In this document: positions 10,648 to 21,799 of the stretch, one piece after another
How the letters are laid out: each line of letters starts with the position of its first letter
Numbering within the stretch: position 1 is the first letter of the stretch
Source of the DNA: Bathynomus jamesi
Taxonomy: Eukaryota; Arthropoda; Malacostraca; Isopoda; Cirolanidae
Direction: 5' to 3'
Assembly (NCBI GenBank): GCA_023014485.1
Contig: JAJOZX010000089.1
Location: 471,501 to 535,500 of the forward strand
DNA length: 64,000 nucleotides
Translations under genes and position numbers: made by a program
The notes under the pieces: model-generated
The model's database searches: none
What the model was told of the DNA's origin: nothing
What the model saw: only the letters and a program-made list of their open reading frames with translations

Positions 10648-11217
10648 ACGGGTGTCCGAGAATTATCTGTACAATGTTTGGCTGTTATTAAAAGTCAACC
10701 ATGAAGTGTAGAAATTCCAGTGTTGTCCCATTTTACAGAGAATCTCATTAAGTTTTTTCTGATACCACGTTTTGACAAGTTTTTTAGAAATGTACGCGGG
10801 TGACAGACATTGATGATTTAAAAGCAAGAATCATAGCTGCTATTGAGCGAATTGATGTGGATATGCTGCAGCGTACATGGCAACATTTGGAGTATCGATT
10901 GGATGTTTTGCGAATCACTAATGGTGCACATATCGAATGTTTGTAACAACGTTACTTTAATAAAAGAAACTTTTCAAAATACAGATTCTAAATAATCTTG
11001 TTTAAGAATTTTACGTGTGTTATCAAGAATTTTATTAAAAGATGAAATTGTACAGATAATGTTCGGACACTGGAATTTCTAAAAAAAACTTGTCAAAACT
11101 TGGTATCAGAAAAAACTTAGAGATTCTCTGTAAAATGGGACAACACTGGAATTTCTACACTTCATGGTTAACTTTTAATAACAGCCAAAAATTGTGCAGA
11201 TAATTCTCGGACACCAT
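10648..11217. mobile_element. Mariner-type foldback MITE with nested mariner remnant
   Basis: Outer arms of about 148 bp (10650-10795 and 11070-11217) are inverted repeats beginning GGTGTCCGAGAATTATCTG, next to TA. Inside, 10800-11069 is the 3' end of a mariner whose own terminal repeat (GTGTCCGAACATTATCTGTA on the minus strand, 11044-11073) resembles the outer one. It sits within polB between motifs B and C, in the palm-coding region. Confidence 0.75.
10800..10946 (+). pseudogene. Mariner/Tc1 transposase C-terminal fragment
   Basis: 49 codons ending RITNGAHIECL and TAA. The pattern (LKARIIAAIERI, WQHLEYRLDVLR, GAHIE) is the standard end of a mariner transposase. No catalytic residue is present. 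It is carried in the nested MITE. Confidence 0.75.
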
Positions 11218-13901
11218 GTATTACCTACATTCACAATCTCCATGACCTCTTTATCGGGAGCGTTGGCATAATTCCAGACTTCACTATAACTTTGTGCCAA
11301 ATGAACGTTCCCTTTGCCAGTATTCTGTGCAAATTTTCCCCAAAGACTGTTTAGACACAACTTTGCACTAAAGCGCTTGCCAGGGTTCTTTACAATTTGG
11401 GAACGGTCAAGCTGTATACCTTCACGGTCACGGTAAAGTTGAATATAGGCCGATTTTTCATCTTCGGTATCAACTCCTCGCCGATACCCTGATAATTCAA
11501 CCTTATCTTTCAAAAAAGCGTTTATATATGGCGTGAAAAAGTTGGGTAGCTTCTGAAACCTCCACACCTCATGTATCTTCAATATTCTGTAGCCATGGCG
11601 AACAGCTAGATCCAGCTCTGGACTTGTATATACACCTCTGATCTTACGCTGGTTGGTGTATGATTACATTCCCATTGTTCTCCTCTGCGCACTTCACGCA
11701 AGGGAAACATGAGCTTGTGATCGATAACGACGGGTAAGATCGGCATCCATAAATCGCGTGGGGGGAGCACATCTACGAAAGAAAGGCCGAAATAGTACCC
11801 GTTCAAATTTGTTGAGAACACCTCGATGGTGGGCAGGTCAGGTCCCACCAGTTTCTCAGGTGCACCCACGGGGTACGGATTGTTCTTCATCACGTAGGGA
11901 TATAAAGAACAGAAGTCGTAGTAATGGAGTTTCACGCCCTCCGTAGGCGGAAAGTATAGCTTGAAGGGATTTGTACGCCCTCCGAACAAGCTATCACCGC
12001 ATTTGAGAGGATCCAGCACCATTGAACGTTTGATCGTGTTTATTTCTTCACGGTACTGTCCATCTTTCCATCCGTGCATCATACTCATGCTCCCACAAGA
12101 CTTTGTGAGTGAACTGGGAGCCTATAAGTTGATCGCGGGTGCGGGTCCACGCAAGACTGTCGGCAGGAGATCTACCGATATCTCCTACGATTCCACACTC
12201 AGGACGGGGCATCCGTGCCACCAGCAACCGTTAAAGGAGTACACAGTCTTCTCACCAGTGGCACGGTTTTCACTTAGACCATCAACCCAAAAAACACGAC
12301 CATTAACCTTAATGGGTACTTCACCGTGTTGCGGGCATGCTTTATGTATACACTGTCTGCTGCTGTAGGTGTATGAGCCAGTAAATAGCCTTGTGCCCAT
12401 AACTGCGGGGATTGTTTCTGTGAATCGGCTAAGGTGTCTTTAGGCATGAAGTTATTCTTGAACACCGTAAAACATAATGAGGCGATGGTGGTTGCGACTT
12501 GCAACGGAACGGCCTATGTACATCCTTCTAAAGGCCTGGAAACATACTCTAAGCACGCGCACATCATTCACGCAATAACGCTCACATTCATCAGCTATAT
12601 TATAAGGATTAGATTCATTAAAACTGTTGTAGTATCGGTCAAAATCTTCACGTTCATCTGTACTCATACATTCATAGTTAAAGTAATGTTTGGGTGGAGG
12701 TAGTCCTACGTAATTTAAAGTTTCGCTAGTGAGGAATGTGTAAGGGAAATATCCTTTTGAAACTTCAGCGGCTACGCCCATCACCTTGGGTAGCTTTGCT
12801 AATTTACAAGGTGTGAATAATAAAGTGTCTTTAAACTGTACATTACCTCTTATTTGCATCTGTATTAGTTTGTTGCCTCTTTTCAAGGGATCACCTGTAA
12901 ATATCTCAGATGACTCGTGCTCAAGCAACTCCTTATAAAGGAACTGTGTCAAATTTTGCCCCGTTATGGGCGAGAATATACACAGTCATTTTTTTAACTT
13001 GTCCGCTAACTTGACAATATAGGACACAAAGAGTTTCACAGGGCTATCGTGGGCATTCGTTTTAAAAACGTTTGTCCGTTTACCACATTTGTGACCACTC
13101 ATCACAGATAGTCTGGCTTACAAGTAAATGTGGAATAACCTCTTTGGTTTCAGCGTTCGTATATGTTTCTATATCGTAGTACACAGTTATACAAGGGCTA
13201 TTTTTAGGCTTAGCGTCTTTCATATAACATACATGCTTTACTCCAACCGCCTTATATTTCTCATGGCATGTAGAACAGTGAATTTCATCACATTTATGCT
13301 TGAAATTCCCCAATTATCCATCATATGAAACATACCACATTCACAGATTCTCATTTTCCTGCACGTGCCAATTGATTTATGGAGCTCAAAACAGTTATTA
13401 TTGAAAAATGTGCGTCTACACACATCACAATCCCTCTTCTCAGCTTCAACTACACGGCTTTCACATTTGGAGCTTTTACACTGCTCACATACCATGTGGC
13501 AATCTTTACAATGTTTCACTATATCATCCGCAAACTCGATACACCCTTACACAAATCATGATGTCGTCCATATTTTCGACTTTTATCATAACTCGCGTAA
13601 AGGTCCCTTATATTACGGATGGGAGATACGTTGTCCTGACAGTCCTAAAATAAGTAGGGGTCTTGTACGATCTCTCACACTGCTTTTAAAAACATACACA
13701 GTCCTACGACGATCATCCATTCCAAATACAACTATACGAACATTCATTTCCTGTTCTACCCTTCTCAGCTCTTCAGGACCCATATTACAGTCAAACTCAA
13801 GTTTACAGTCTACAGCTAGTTTACGGGCACGCTCCACTACCGTAGGCAACCAAATTTTTTGACCGTGTATTTAGTACAGTAAACATACGGCAAGACTACT
13901 G

Positions 13902-14747
13902 CTATAAAGCCGCAACCACGATCGCGTTTATATGCCGTCTATAAATAGCCTGAGAATTGAAGTTAAGAGTATAAGGTGTGGCACTATGACCCGCAACACG
14001 GAATACACGGTCAATATTTACCGTGAAGTTGTCCATATTGAAGGCTATACTACTTTGAGAGGCCTGCATTATACGGCCTAATATATACTCTATATCTTCA
14101 GCTGCCAAGCGTCTGAACGGTATTACTACCCAAAAATCATCTACATCTCCGTCATCTGACTCGAATCCGAAGAACAGCCTCGTCCTGACTTCACGTTCGT
14201 CGCGGTTCTGAAGGGCAAACTCTACAATATGTTCAACTATGCGCCGTAGTCCGTGTTCAACACCATTGCTATACATGGACCTAGAATCAACCCTGACTAT
14301 ATACCGATTTCTAGTCAAGGCTGGGGTGGGGGTAGCGGTGCGCACCAACTCGAATGTTATGCCACCCTCAACAAAAGGAGAAGCTGCTGTGGAGGATGTA
14401 CCCGGAATTGAACAGGAATAAGGGGGTATAAATGAGGAAGGTACTATTGTGGGGGTTGTGTCGTAAGACGTAGAAGGTTCGGGCTCTATTACTGGTGGTC
14501 GAACAACTGGCGCAATCCTGGCGTGCTTTATACCTGACGTGGTGGGCTCTTTATCATGCCTCCGCTTTGAACTGGCGCGTGCTACAGGTATCGCTGGTGA
14601 GGATTCGTCAGCGGGGATGGATTCTGTGACCACAACTACACTGTCGTCGGGGTCATCTGTAATATCGATGATGAGGTGCTGTACCTCATCGTCATTCACG
14701 GTTCTGTAGAAGAGAAAAGAAAGACTGTAGAATATAAGGGTCATCAC
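13902..14747 (-). CDS. Polinton protein upstream of polB (acidic N-terminus)
   Basis: 281 codons. Residues about 15-120 are acidic, Ser/Pro-rich and include a basic patch (SSKRRHDKEP), probably disordered. The C-terminal half (DVDDFWVVIPFRRLAAEDIE and QASQSSIAFNMDNFTVNIDR) resembles the conserved region found ahead of, or fused to, polB in many Polintons. That is a family memory, not a search result. The start is uncertain: the first 14 codons contain TTTTCTCTTCTACAG, a good splice acceptor. It is divergent from the ATPase with only about 50 bp between them, which probably holds both promoters. Confidence 0.6.
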   Translation of the reverse strand: MMTLIFYSLSFLFYRTVNDDEVQHLIIDITDDPDDSVVVVTESIPADESSPAIPVARASSKRRHDKEPTTSGIKHARIAPVVRPPVIEPEPSTSYDTTPTIVPSSFIPPYSCSIPGTSSTAASPFVEGGITFELVRTATPTPALTRNRYIVRVDSRSMYSNGVEHGLRRIVEHIVEFALQNRDEREVRTRLFFGFESDDGDVDDFWVVIPFRRLAAEDIEYILGRIMQASQSSIAFNMDNFTVNIDRVFRVAGHSATPYTLNFNSQAIYRRHINAIVVAAL

Positions 14748-14800
14748 TTAAATATTTATTATTCTGTAAATGACCCACTTAGGAGTGTGACGTGTTAGAA

Positions 14801-15420
14801 ATGGATTCTATAGAAAAATTCAGGTTCACGAGCCCATCCACATGTATTACATCTGGACCTACAGGTTGTGGTAAAACTGTGTTTATGCTTAAAATCATTA
14901 AAGAAAAGGGAGAGATGTTCTCAAAATTTGTGCATAAAGTTATAGGGTGCTATTCGACGTATCAATCAGTGTTCAACGAATACCAAGATGATATTTTGTT
15001 CCACAAAGGTGTATATAACGTTAATGGGAAATGAACATAGTCATTGTAATTGACGATCTCATGTTGGAGATGGATAAAACCTTTGCCGAGACATTTACAG
15101 TATTCTCCCACCATCTTAACATAAGCGTGTTCTTCATCAATCAGAATCTATTTTTCAAAAATAGATACATGCGCGATGTGTCGTTAAATACACAATATCT
15201 AGTCTTATTCGCGCAACGTAGAGATGTATCACAAATTGGGGTATTAGCCAATCAAATGTTCCCGAATCAGGGTAAGGAGTTTTTGGAAGTTTGTAAAGAA
15301 GCTACAAGCCCACTTTACGGATATTTGCTTTGCGACCTTCATCCGCGAAACACGTTTAGGGTGCTTCTAAGAACGAATATATTTCCAAACGAGCCTGAAA
15401 CGGTGTATATTCCAGAATGA
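14801..15420 (+). pseudogene. Polinton packaging ATPase (FtsK/HerA-type), one frameshift
   Basis: Genome-packaging ATPase. Walker A is GPTGCGKT at residues about 19-26 from the ATG at 14801; Walker B is IVIVIDDL at the start of the second frame (15031). The C-terminal part, ending PNEPETVYIPE, has the usual length. A one-base shift near 15030 splits the gene. Its TGA overlaps the ATG of the next gene (ATGA at 15418-15421). Confidence 0.85.
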
Positions 15421-15735
15421 CAAAGAGGCTAAAGAAATACCATGAATTAATAAAAATCTATCATCGACTGCCCCGGGCAATGCAGTACATGTTTGCTAAA
15501 AATATCGACTCCTACTTTTTAAAATGCATCTGCGAAATCTGTCTTAACGTTATAAATTCCAATTTATCAATGAAACCACCTTAGAAGGCTCGCCTATGAC
15601 GTTACGAGAACATAATACGTGTACTCGCTCGTAAAAGTCAAACTGCAGGGAAGAAAAAACGAATTATTGTACGAAAAAGAGGGTCATTCCTCCCAATCTT
15701 ATTTTCAGTTTTGGGTTCTTTACCGACTAGATTAA
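15418..15735 (+). pseudogene. Small conserved basic Polinton ORF, truncated
   Basis: Starts MTKRLKKYHELIKIYHRLP, followed by a Cys pair (CICEIC), then a Lys-rich stretch ending near FLPILFSVLGSL. This is the layout of a short helical/basic protein that accompanies Polintons and adintoviruses. Two in-frame stops fall around 15580-15600, and the frame ends where CR1 DNA begins. The 4-bp overlap with the ATPase suggests coupled expression in the intact element. Confidence 0.6.
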
Positions 15736-15759
15736 TATCTACAGATCTACAAAAGCTAA

Positions 15760-15797
15760 GGCTAACAAAGACCCTAAGATCCACTCTAAGGTTAGCC
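15760..15797. other. Conserved stem-loop, copy 1
   Basis: GGCTAAC (15760-15766) pairs with GTTAGCC (15791-15797) around a 24-base loop that begins AAAGACCCTAAGATCCACTC. A copy at 18235-18273 has the same loop but a different stem. Confidence 0.6.
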
Positions 15798-16184
15798 CGA
15801 GAGAAAGGAAAGACTAGGGGTTAAGAGAAGAGAATAAGGGGTTAAGTAAGTAGCAACACCTATCACTCGTAGGTAAACATTCATTCACAAAAAGAGAAAA
15901 AAGACACCATCATCATCCGCCGGCCACTGCCGACAAGTCAGAAAAATAGTCGAAGAGAATAGGAAAGACTGCAGAACGGTCTTCTACTCCATAGGGTGGT
16001 AGAGCCCACTCTGCCTGAAAGGGTTAATTTACTCAACAAGCTACAACTAAGTTCGTTAGTCTAATTTTTTTTTTCTTTTTGCTGGCATATCACACGCTGG
16101 CATGTCACAAGCTGGCATTAGACGTCAACAGACTCATCTCCGATTACCACCCCCAGAGCTCCTGCTGCCAATTCGTTTTTTATT

Positions 16185-18230
16185 TTAAACAACGTTAATA
16201 TTTTTAAAATGCCTATCTAGACTGTTTTTAAACATATTAACGCTGGTAGAGTTCACGACGGGCGCGGGAAGATTATTCCATTTATCAATTACTTTAAACG
16301 TAAAGAAGTTTTTAGCGATATTAGTAATGAAACGTCTGCCACGCAACTTAACTCCGTTATTACGAGTACTGCTATTATCGAAAGTGAACAATGTCAAAAT
16401 TTACGTTATCGATGTTATTAACGATTTTGAAAACTTCAATAAACTCCCCCCTTAATCTCCTAGTTTCGAGTGAATACAGGTCTAACTCTTTAATCCTATT
16501 TTCATAAGGCTTGTTGCGCAATTACGGAATTAGTTTCGTGGCACGACGCTGAACCCTTTCTAACCTATCAATATTCTCACGCAAATACGGGCACCAAAAC
16601 TGAACGGCATATTCTAAATGAGGCCTGACTAGGGACTTGTAAAGGGGCAATATAATATTCTTCGATTTTAATGAAATTACGCGCTATGAAGCCTAACATC
16701 CTATTAGCTTTTGCGCAAGACTCCAGGCACTGGTTCCTAAGTTTTAAATCCTTAGATACGCGTACGCCTAAATCTACTTCCTCGTCAACACTCGCTAACT
16801 CTCTATCATCTACCATGTACGTGTAATTATTGTTACGAGAACCTATATGCAAAACCACATTTGTCTACGTCAAATTGCATCTGCCACTTATCCGTCCACT
16901 CCATAATCCTATTTACATCGTCTTGGAGCCTATTTCTATCTTCCTCGTTAACAACCTTACCGCCTATTTTAGTATCGTCCGCGAATTTTGACACGTTACT
17001 AGTCAATCCTACATCTATGTCGTTAATGTAAATTACGAATAGCAATGGGCCTAACACTGAACCCTGTGGGACACTGCTACCTACATCCAACCACCCAGAT
17101 TCCCTACCATTAACAACGACCCTCTGTCTCCTAGCACGAAGCCATTCCTCTAACCAGTTAGCTACCTGACCGCGTATACCGTGCGCTTTAACCTTGGCAA
17201 TTAATCGTCTATGCGGAATTGTATCGAACGCCTTTTTAAAATCTAAATAACGTCAGCTGCTCTATGCCTATCGTATTCGTGCACTATTTCGCTATAAAAT
17301 TCTAACAAATTAGTTAAACAAGATCTATGGCGTCGAAACCCATGCTGACTATTAACCAAATCTCGACTTTCTAAGTGAGCGATGATACGAACCCTAACTA
17401 CAGATTCCAAAAGTTTACCGACAATTGACGTTAAGCTAATGGGCCTATAATTGCTAGCTACTGTGCGGTCGCCTTTTTTAAAAATGGGCGTGACGTTAGC
17501 TAATTTGAAGTCTTCAGGAATAATCCCCGTTTCGAGTGAGATTAAAAATCTTCGTTAAAGTGCCTACGATAACGTCTTTCAAATCTTTCAAATGTCTGGG
17601 ATAAAAAGCGTCAGGGCCTGGAACCTTCCTAACTTTTAGCCTACCGCTATAATGCGCAATCTCACCCTCGTAAACAGTTATTTCATCCAAAATAGTCTCG
17701 CTACTAAATGAAACGATATCGTCCACGTCGGGATTATTATTTACGTCTTCTACGGTAAAAACTGTCACAAAAAAGTTATTGAAAATACCCGCCATCGTCA
17801 GCGTCAGAAGCCAAAGCGCCGTTAACACCCACTGGAGGGCCTATGTTATCTTTTATCGGCTTACGATTATTGACGTATTCAAAAAACTTTGGGATTGTTT
17901 ACTATCTGCAGCTATAAGTATCTCTAAATTACGCTTAGCATTCCTAACTTATTTTAACCTGACGTCTAAGCTCGATATATCTATTAAAGTTAGCTGCCGT
18001 GCCATTGCGCTTAAGCCTATACGCTCTGTTACGCTCGTTCATGAACTAGCCTGTTTCCCTAGTTCACTTGGGCCTACGAGGAATAAACTCCCTTTCAATG
18101 TTCATAAAACTTTCTTTAAACGCCTCCCAATGCAAATTTGTGTCATTACCCATAAATAAATTATCCCAGTCCACTACTCTCATCCTATCCGCAAAACTAT
18201 CAAAATTAGCCCTACGAAAATGTTATAATG
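16185..18230 (-). pseudogene. CR1-like reverse transcriptase A, broken
   Basis: Order from N to C: a linker (RAYRLKRNG at about 18020), GIFNNFFVTVFTVED (17780), KVPGPDAFYPRHLKDL (17600), a block around 17200 with a frame change, SSVPQGSVLGPLLFVIYIND (17070), FADDTKIGG (16990, catalytic FADD intact), and the CR1 C-terminal domain ending FKNSLDRHFKNINVV at 16185. Several shifts split it. Relatively GC-moderate compared with the flanking TA-rich DNA. Confidence 0.85.
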
Positions 18231-18234
18231 TTTC

Positions 18235-18273
18235 AGACCAACAAAGACCCTAGGATCCACTCATGGTTGGTCT
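18235..18273. other. Conserved stem-loop, copy 2
   Basis: AGACCAAC (18235-18242) pairs with GTTGGTCT (18266-18273) around a 23-base loop AAAGACCCTAGGATCCACTC plus ATG. Relative to copy 1 two stem pairs changed on both sides (G-C to A-T and T-A to C-G). Confidence 0.6.
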
Positions 18274-18287
18274 ACCTGTGTTCGTAA

Positions 18288-18365
18288 TTGTGTACTGTGA
18301 ATGTCCTCCGTGGTGGCGGAGGGGACCTACAATTTTACTTAGGTTCCGAACACAAGAACATAAGA
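18288..18365 (-). repeat. SINE central-domain fragment
   Basis: The minus strand reads GTGTTCGGAACCTAAGTAAA followed by ATTGTAGGTCCCCTCC. The same core (TTCGGATC...GTAGGTCCCCTCC) occurs at 40.3 kb, and a more diverged form in the SINEs at 33.1 and 61.0 kb. No tRNA head is attached here. Confidence 0.55.
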
Positions 18366-19033
18366 AATTTTTATAGTGGGCACACTAGGGGCCACTTCGG
18401 CCCATCGAGGCGGCTCCACTATGTAAAAACTGCCTGTACATTGGCAACGACCAATTTTTACAAAACTAAATAATTATATTATCAATTTAAAACAAATTAA
18501 TTATCAATTTAAAACTAAAAGATAGAATCTCTGGATCCAGAGGATCAAGTCATAATAGACTACTATCCACAAATGTTAAACTCTATCTTTTTATAACTGA
18601 CATGCAAATATATCAGATCCAAAGAAACCAGTCAATTTCATTACGGTATCCATCAATACCTGTACCTTGCCAACCAAAAATAAGTCACGGTCCATATCAC
18701 TTGCGGACCAAGTCACAATTTACAACCCTATACATTACAATATATATACTTGAGGAAAAGTGTAGGCGTGGCTGTAAAGACTGTACAGTAATGTAGAAAT
18801 GTGTGTGCACCCATTTTGGATCTCCCATTTAAAGGTGTTTGTGGGGAAAGTGAAGATCATGAGTTCTTCAATACCTCTCAGTACTATAGGGGGCACCGCT
18901 CGGGAGAGGAATCTCTTTAAATGGGGTGTGTAAGGACAGAGTATCCCCTAACCCAAGATGCTGCCTCCCTATATCCCACAACACTTGTGTTGAGCTGTGG
19001 GATCTATCACCACAAAGCCTTAATTTTACTACC
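18366..19033. other. No gene; probable CR1 3' untranslated DNA
   Basis: Starts ACAAGAACATAAGAAATTTT. No supported frame; it lies 3' of CR1 fragment B. Probably its 3' untranslated region or fragments of other elements. Confidence 0.4.
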
Positions 19034-20230
19034 TTAAACTATACCCAATCTATCAACATATTTGTCTAATCGATTTTTAAACATGTTTATAGACGTGCTA
19101 CTAATTACTTCTACCGGCGAACTATTCCAGCTATTTACTATTCTATGCGTAAAAAAGTTTTTCGCAACTGTTGTCTCGAACCTTCTACTTGTCAACTTGC
19201 ACCCATTATTTCTAGTCCTATTATATTGAGATATTTCGAAAAAGCTATCTCGATCGACGTTATCGAACCCAATCATAATTTTGAAAACCTGGATTAGATC
19301 ACCCCTTAGCCTCCTAGTCTCGAGTGTAGTCAATTTTAACTCCTTAAGCCTATCCTCGTACGACTTTGACCTAAGCGACGGAATCATCTTAGTTGCTCGT
19401 CTTTGAACTCTTTCGATTTTGTCTATATCTTTGCGCATATGCGAAATCCAAAATTGGATCGCGTACTCCAAATGGGGTCTAACTAATGATTTATAAAGAG
19501 GAACTATAATATCGCGCGATTTGTACTCAAAATTCCGAGCGATAAAACCTAACATTTTGTTCGCCTTATTGACCGCTGCTGTACTTTGTTTCGCTACTTT
19601 TAAATCACCAGTGACTATAACCTAAATCTTTTTCCTGCTCTATGCTTAACTCTTTCCTTGACATACTATACACAAAATTACCGTTACGCGAACCTACATG
19701 CAAAATTTTGCACTTATCGACGTTAAATCTCACTTGCCACGTGACTGACCAATCAACGATTTTATTCAGATCTTCCTGGATTTTACATTATCTTCGTCAT
19801 TAATCGCCCTACCACCCAGCTTCGTGTCATCCGCAAACTTTGAAACTGTACTGACTAGACCGACATCTAAATCGTTAATATAAGAAAAAGCAAGGGGCCG
19901 AATACAGAACCCTGAGGAACGCCACTCGCTACATTAGCCCAACACGACTCCGCTCCATCAACGACCACCCTGTTTCCTACCTCGCAACCACTATTCTATC
20001 CAATTTATCACTACACCCCTGATTCCATGAGCCTTAATGACATAACACGTTGTGTCCTTGGCGGTACCGTCTGTAAAATGGTCAACACTATTAGTTATAT
20101 CCTCCACCCTTGCACCAGGGTAGCAATAACGGCGCCTACGACGAGGGTTTCTCCCACAGAATTCCTCCAGCTGCCCTCGAACAAATGGAATCGCCAACGA
20201 GTCGTATTTCCGGTTCATCAGCATCTTCGA
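19034..20230 (-). pseudogene. CR1-like reverse transcriptase B, broken
   Basis: A second, distinct CR1 copy in the same orientation. It shows GVPQGSVFGPLLFLIYIND with one change of frame (19900-19960), FADDTKLGG (about 19840), and a 173-codon open C-terminal domain (19034-19555; MLGFIARNFEYKSRD..., RRATKMIPSL, ETRRLRGDLIQVFKI, ending LDKYVDRLGIV). It lacks everything upstream of the GVPQG block except a short piece to about 20230. Confidence 0.85.
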
Positions 20231-21165
20231 AACCTAAAGCAGAAAACTTATTGCTTGTTATTACTGGTAGACAAGTCTTAGGTTTTCTCAATGGGGCTCC
20301 ATTACACACTCGAACGAAGGGTTGCGAACTAGAGGAAGAGAGAGGACTATTAGTACTATTTATTATTAGTAGAAACTAAGGCAGGAGGGGTCGTAACTGG
20401 AGTCTCAAGGGATTCTGATTTTGCCGTCAGGAGCATCACGCTTTCTTCAAACCTCACCCTGGCCTCCCTCTCACGTTCTAACTCACTCGTTCCTCAGCAC
20501 TTCCATGCGCTTGAGCACCACCTGTAAACTAACTGTTCATTATTATTAGCCAAAGTAAATGCGTAAGCGGCAAATTTCCTTCACAGCGACTGCAAGTACT
20601 TGCCGGGGTGCCATGCTTTTAATTAGTTAAAAAAAAAAGGCGTTTGGGAATTAATAAATTACAACGTAGGTCTACCGCGTGCTTATTGTGCCGTCACCTG
20701 CGAAAACCTGCAAAAAATTTCTTGAAACTCAGAAACAGGTTCTTGTAACACAATTTTATGCTAAATGAATATATAATTAAGCTACTGACGAAAGATCTGT
20801 TAAAGAAAAAGCATTAAATGAAACTTATCTGCCAACTATTCGACCGACTTAATTCCTTTTTTCCCACGGTGGGTGACCACACTATCTGATCTCCCAGAGG
20901 AAGGGAAAATGAACCTAAAGAAACCTCGTTTCTGATAGATTTGAAAAACAAAAAAGGCAAACCAAGGGAATTTCAACTTTATGAAACCTCGTATAGTAAT
21001 AGATTCGGGAAACAAACAAGGCACTAGCCTTGGTTTAGTCAAGTAATATAGTAATGAATAAAGTCAATAAATTAAATATATTCGTTAATGAATGATTAGT
21101 AACACGAAGTAATTAGTTAAGAATGCACCGAACACTTCTTTTTTTTAAAGACACTTGAACGAAAA
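20231..21165. other. No clear gene; CR1-associated DNA
   Basis: A minus-strand stretch around 20380-20560 (REREARVRFEES-like, Glu/Arg-rich) may be a relic of a CR1 ORF1. 20620-21165 is AT-rich and shows no supported frame. The sequence joins CR1 fragments B and C. Confidence 0.35.
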
Positions 21166-21169
21166 CCAC

Positions 21170-21760
21170 TTATTCAATTGGTAACACTTGACACTCGATA
21201 AAACAAGTCTGTTCACAAGGAAAGACTGAATCAGGGACTTCTATTTTACTATCCTTAGTGTTTTCTATCACTAACTTAAACGTAAGAATTTGATGATCAC
21301 TACATCCTAAACTCTCGCCTACTTCTAAACCTTCGACTATATTTTCGCCGTTCGTCATCACCAAACCTAAAATATTGTCACCGCGCGTTGGTTCGGTAAC
21401 CATCTGTCGTAAAAAATTATCTTCCATGCACTCAATCAATCTCAAACCCTCCTCATTACCAGTAAAAGTCTTAATTAACATTAGGGCAGTTAAAGTCTCC
21501 GACAATTATACTACTCCGATTGTCAATAAAGTTAGCAAGAAGTGAGTAAAATCTAGTATCGGTATCGAGGGGTTGAACGGGAGGTCTATAAACAACAAAA
21601 TTAAAACTAATACTACGCGCCCTAACTTCAACGCATATCGCATTAATTGCTGCCGGAAAATCTATCTTACCCTCGATAGCCCTAAGGATATTACGAATGT
21701 ACAGCAAAACGCCGCCACCAATCCTATGTAACCTATTTTTCACGTCGGGCCCGCGTTCCC
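21170..21760 (-). pseudogene. CR1-like APE endonuclease, fragment C
   Basis: Shows GGGVLLYIRN (21710), FVVYRPPVQP (21590), IIVGDFNCPNVN (21480, catalytic GDFN) and, in a shifted frame, GCSDHQILTF (21300, catalytic SDH). This is the apurinic-type endonuclease that nicks the target for non-LTR elements. It stops at 21170 without an RT following, so this copy is 3'-truncated or interrupted. Confidence 0.8.
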
Positions 21761-21799
21761 CGGACCCACAACGTTTAAAGAAGGCTACGACCTATACAG

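Larger units (their letters stand above)
8289..13860 (-). pseudogene. Polinton protein-primed DNA polymerase B, broken
   Basis: Family B polymerase of Polintons, which replicates the element from a protein primer. Recognised from N to C: a start block (about 13613-13849), a Cys-rich zinc-ribbon block (13240-13519), exonuclease motif YYDIET (about 13190), a GCWWHGCP block (about 12205), motif A FCSLYPYV (about 11890), motif B KLCLNSLWGKF (about 11350), motif C YADTDS (about 10500) and the family's C-terminal FGY near 8300. It is interrupted by a LINE (8438-10196) and a nested MITE (10648-11217). At least eight frame changes are needed, so it is inactive. The catalytic Asp residues are still readable. 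Confidence 0.88.
15740..18234 (-). mobile_element. CR1-like retrotransposon fragment A
   Basis: Contains the endonuclease-RT linker, RT and a 3' region of about 400 bp in minus orientation, inserted into the Polinton after the small basic ORF. The 5' end at about 18234 is truncated within the linker. A conserved stem-loop (15760-15797) lies near the 3' end. Confidence 0.75.
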
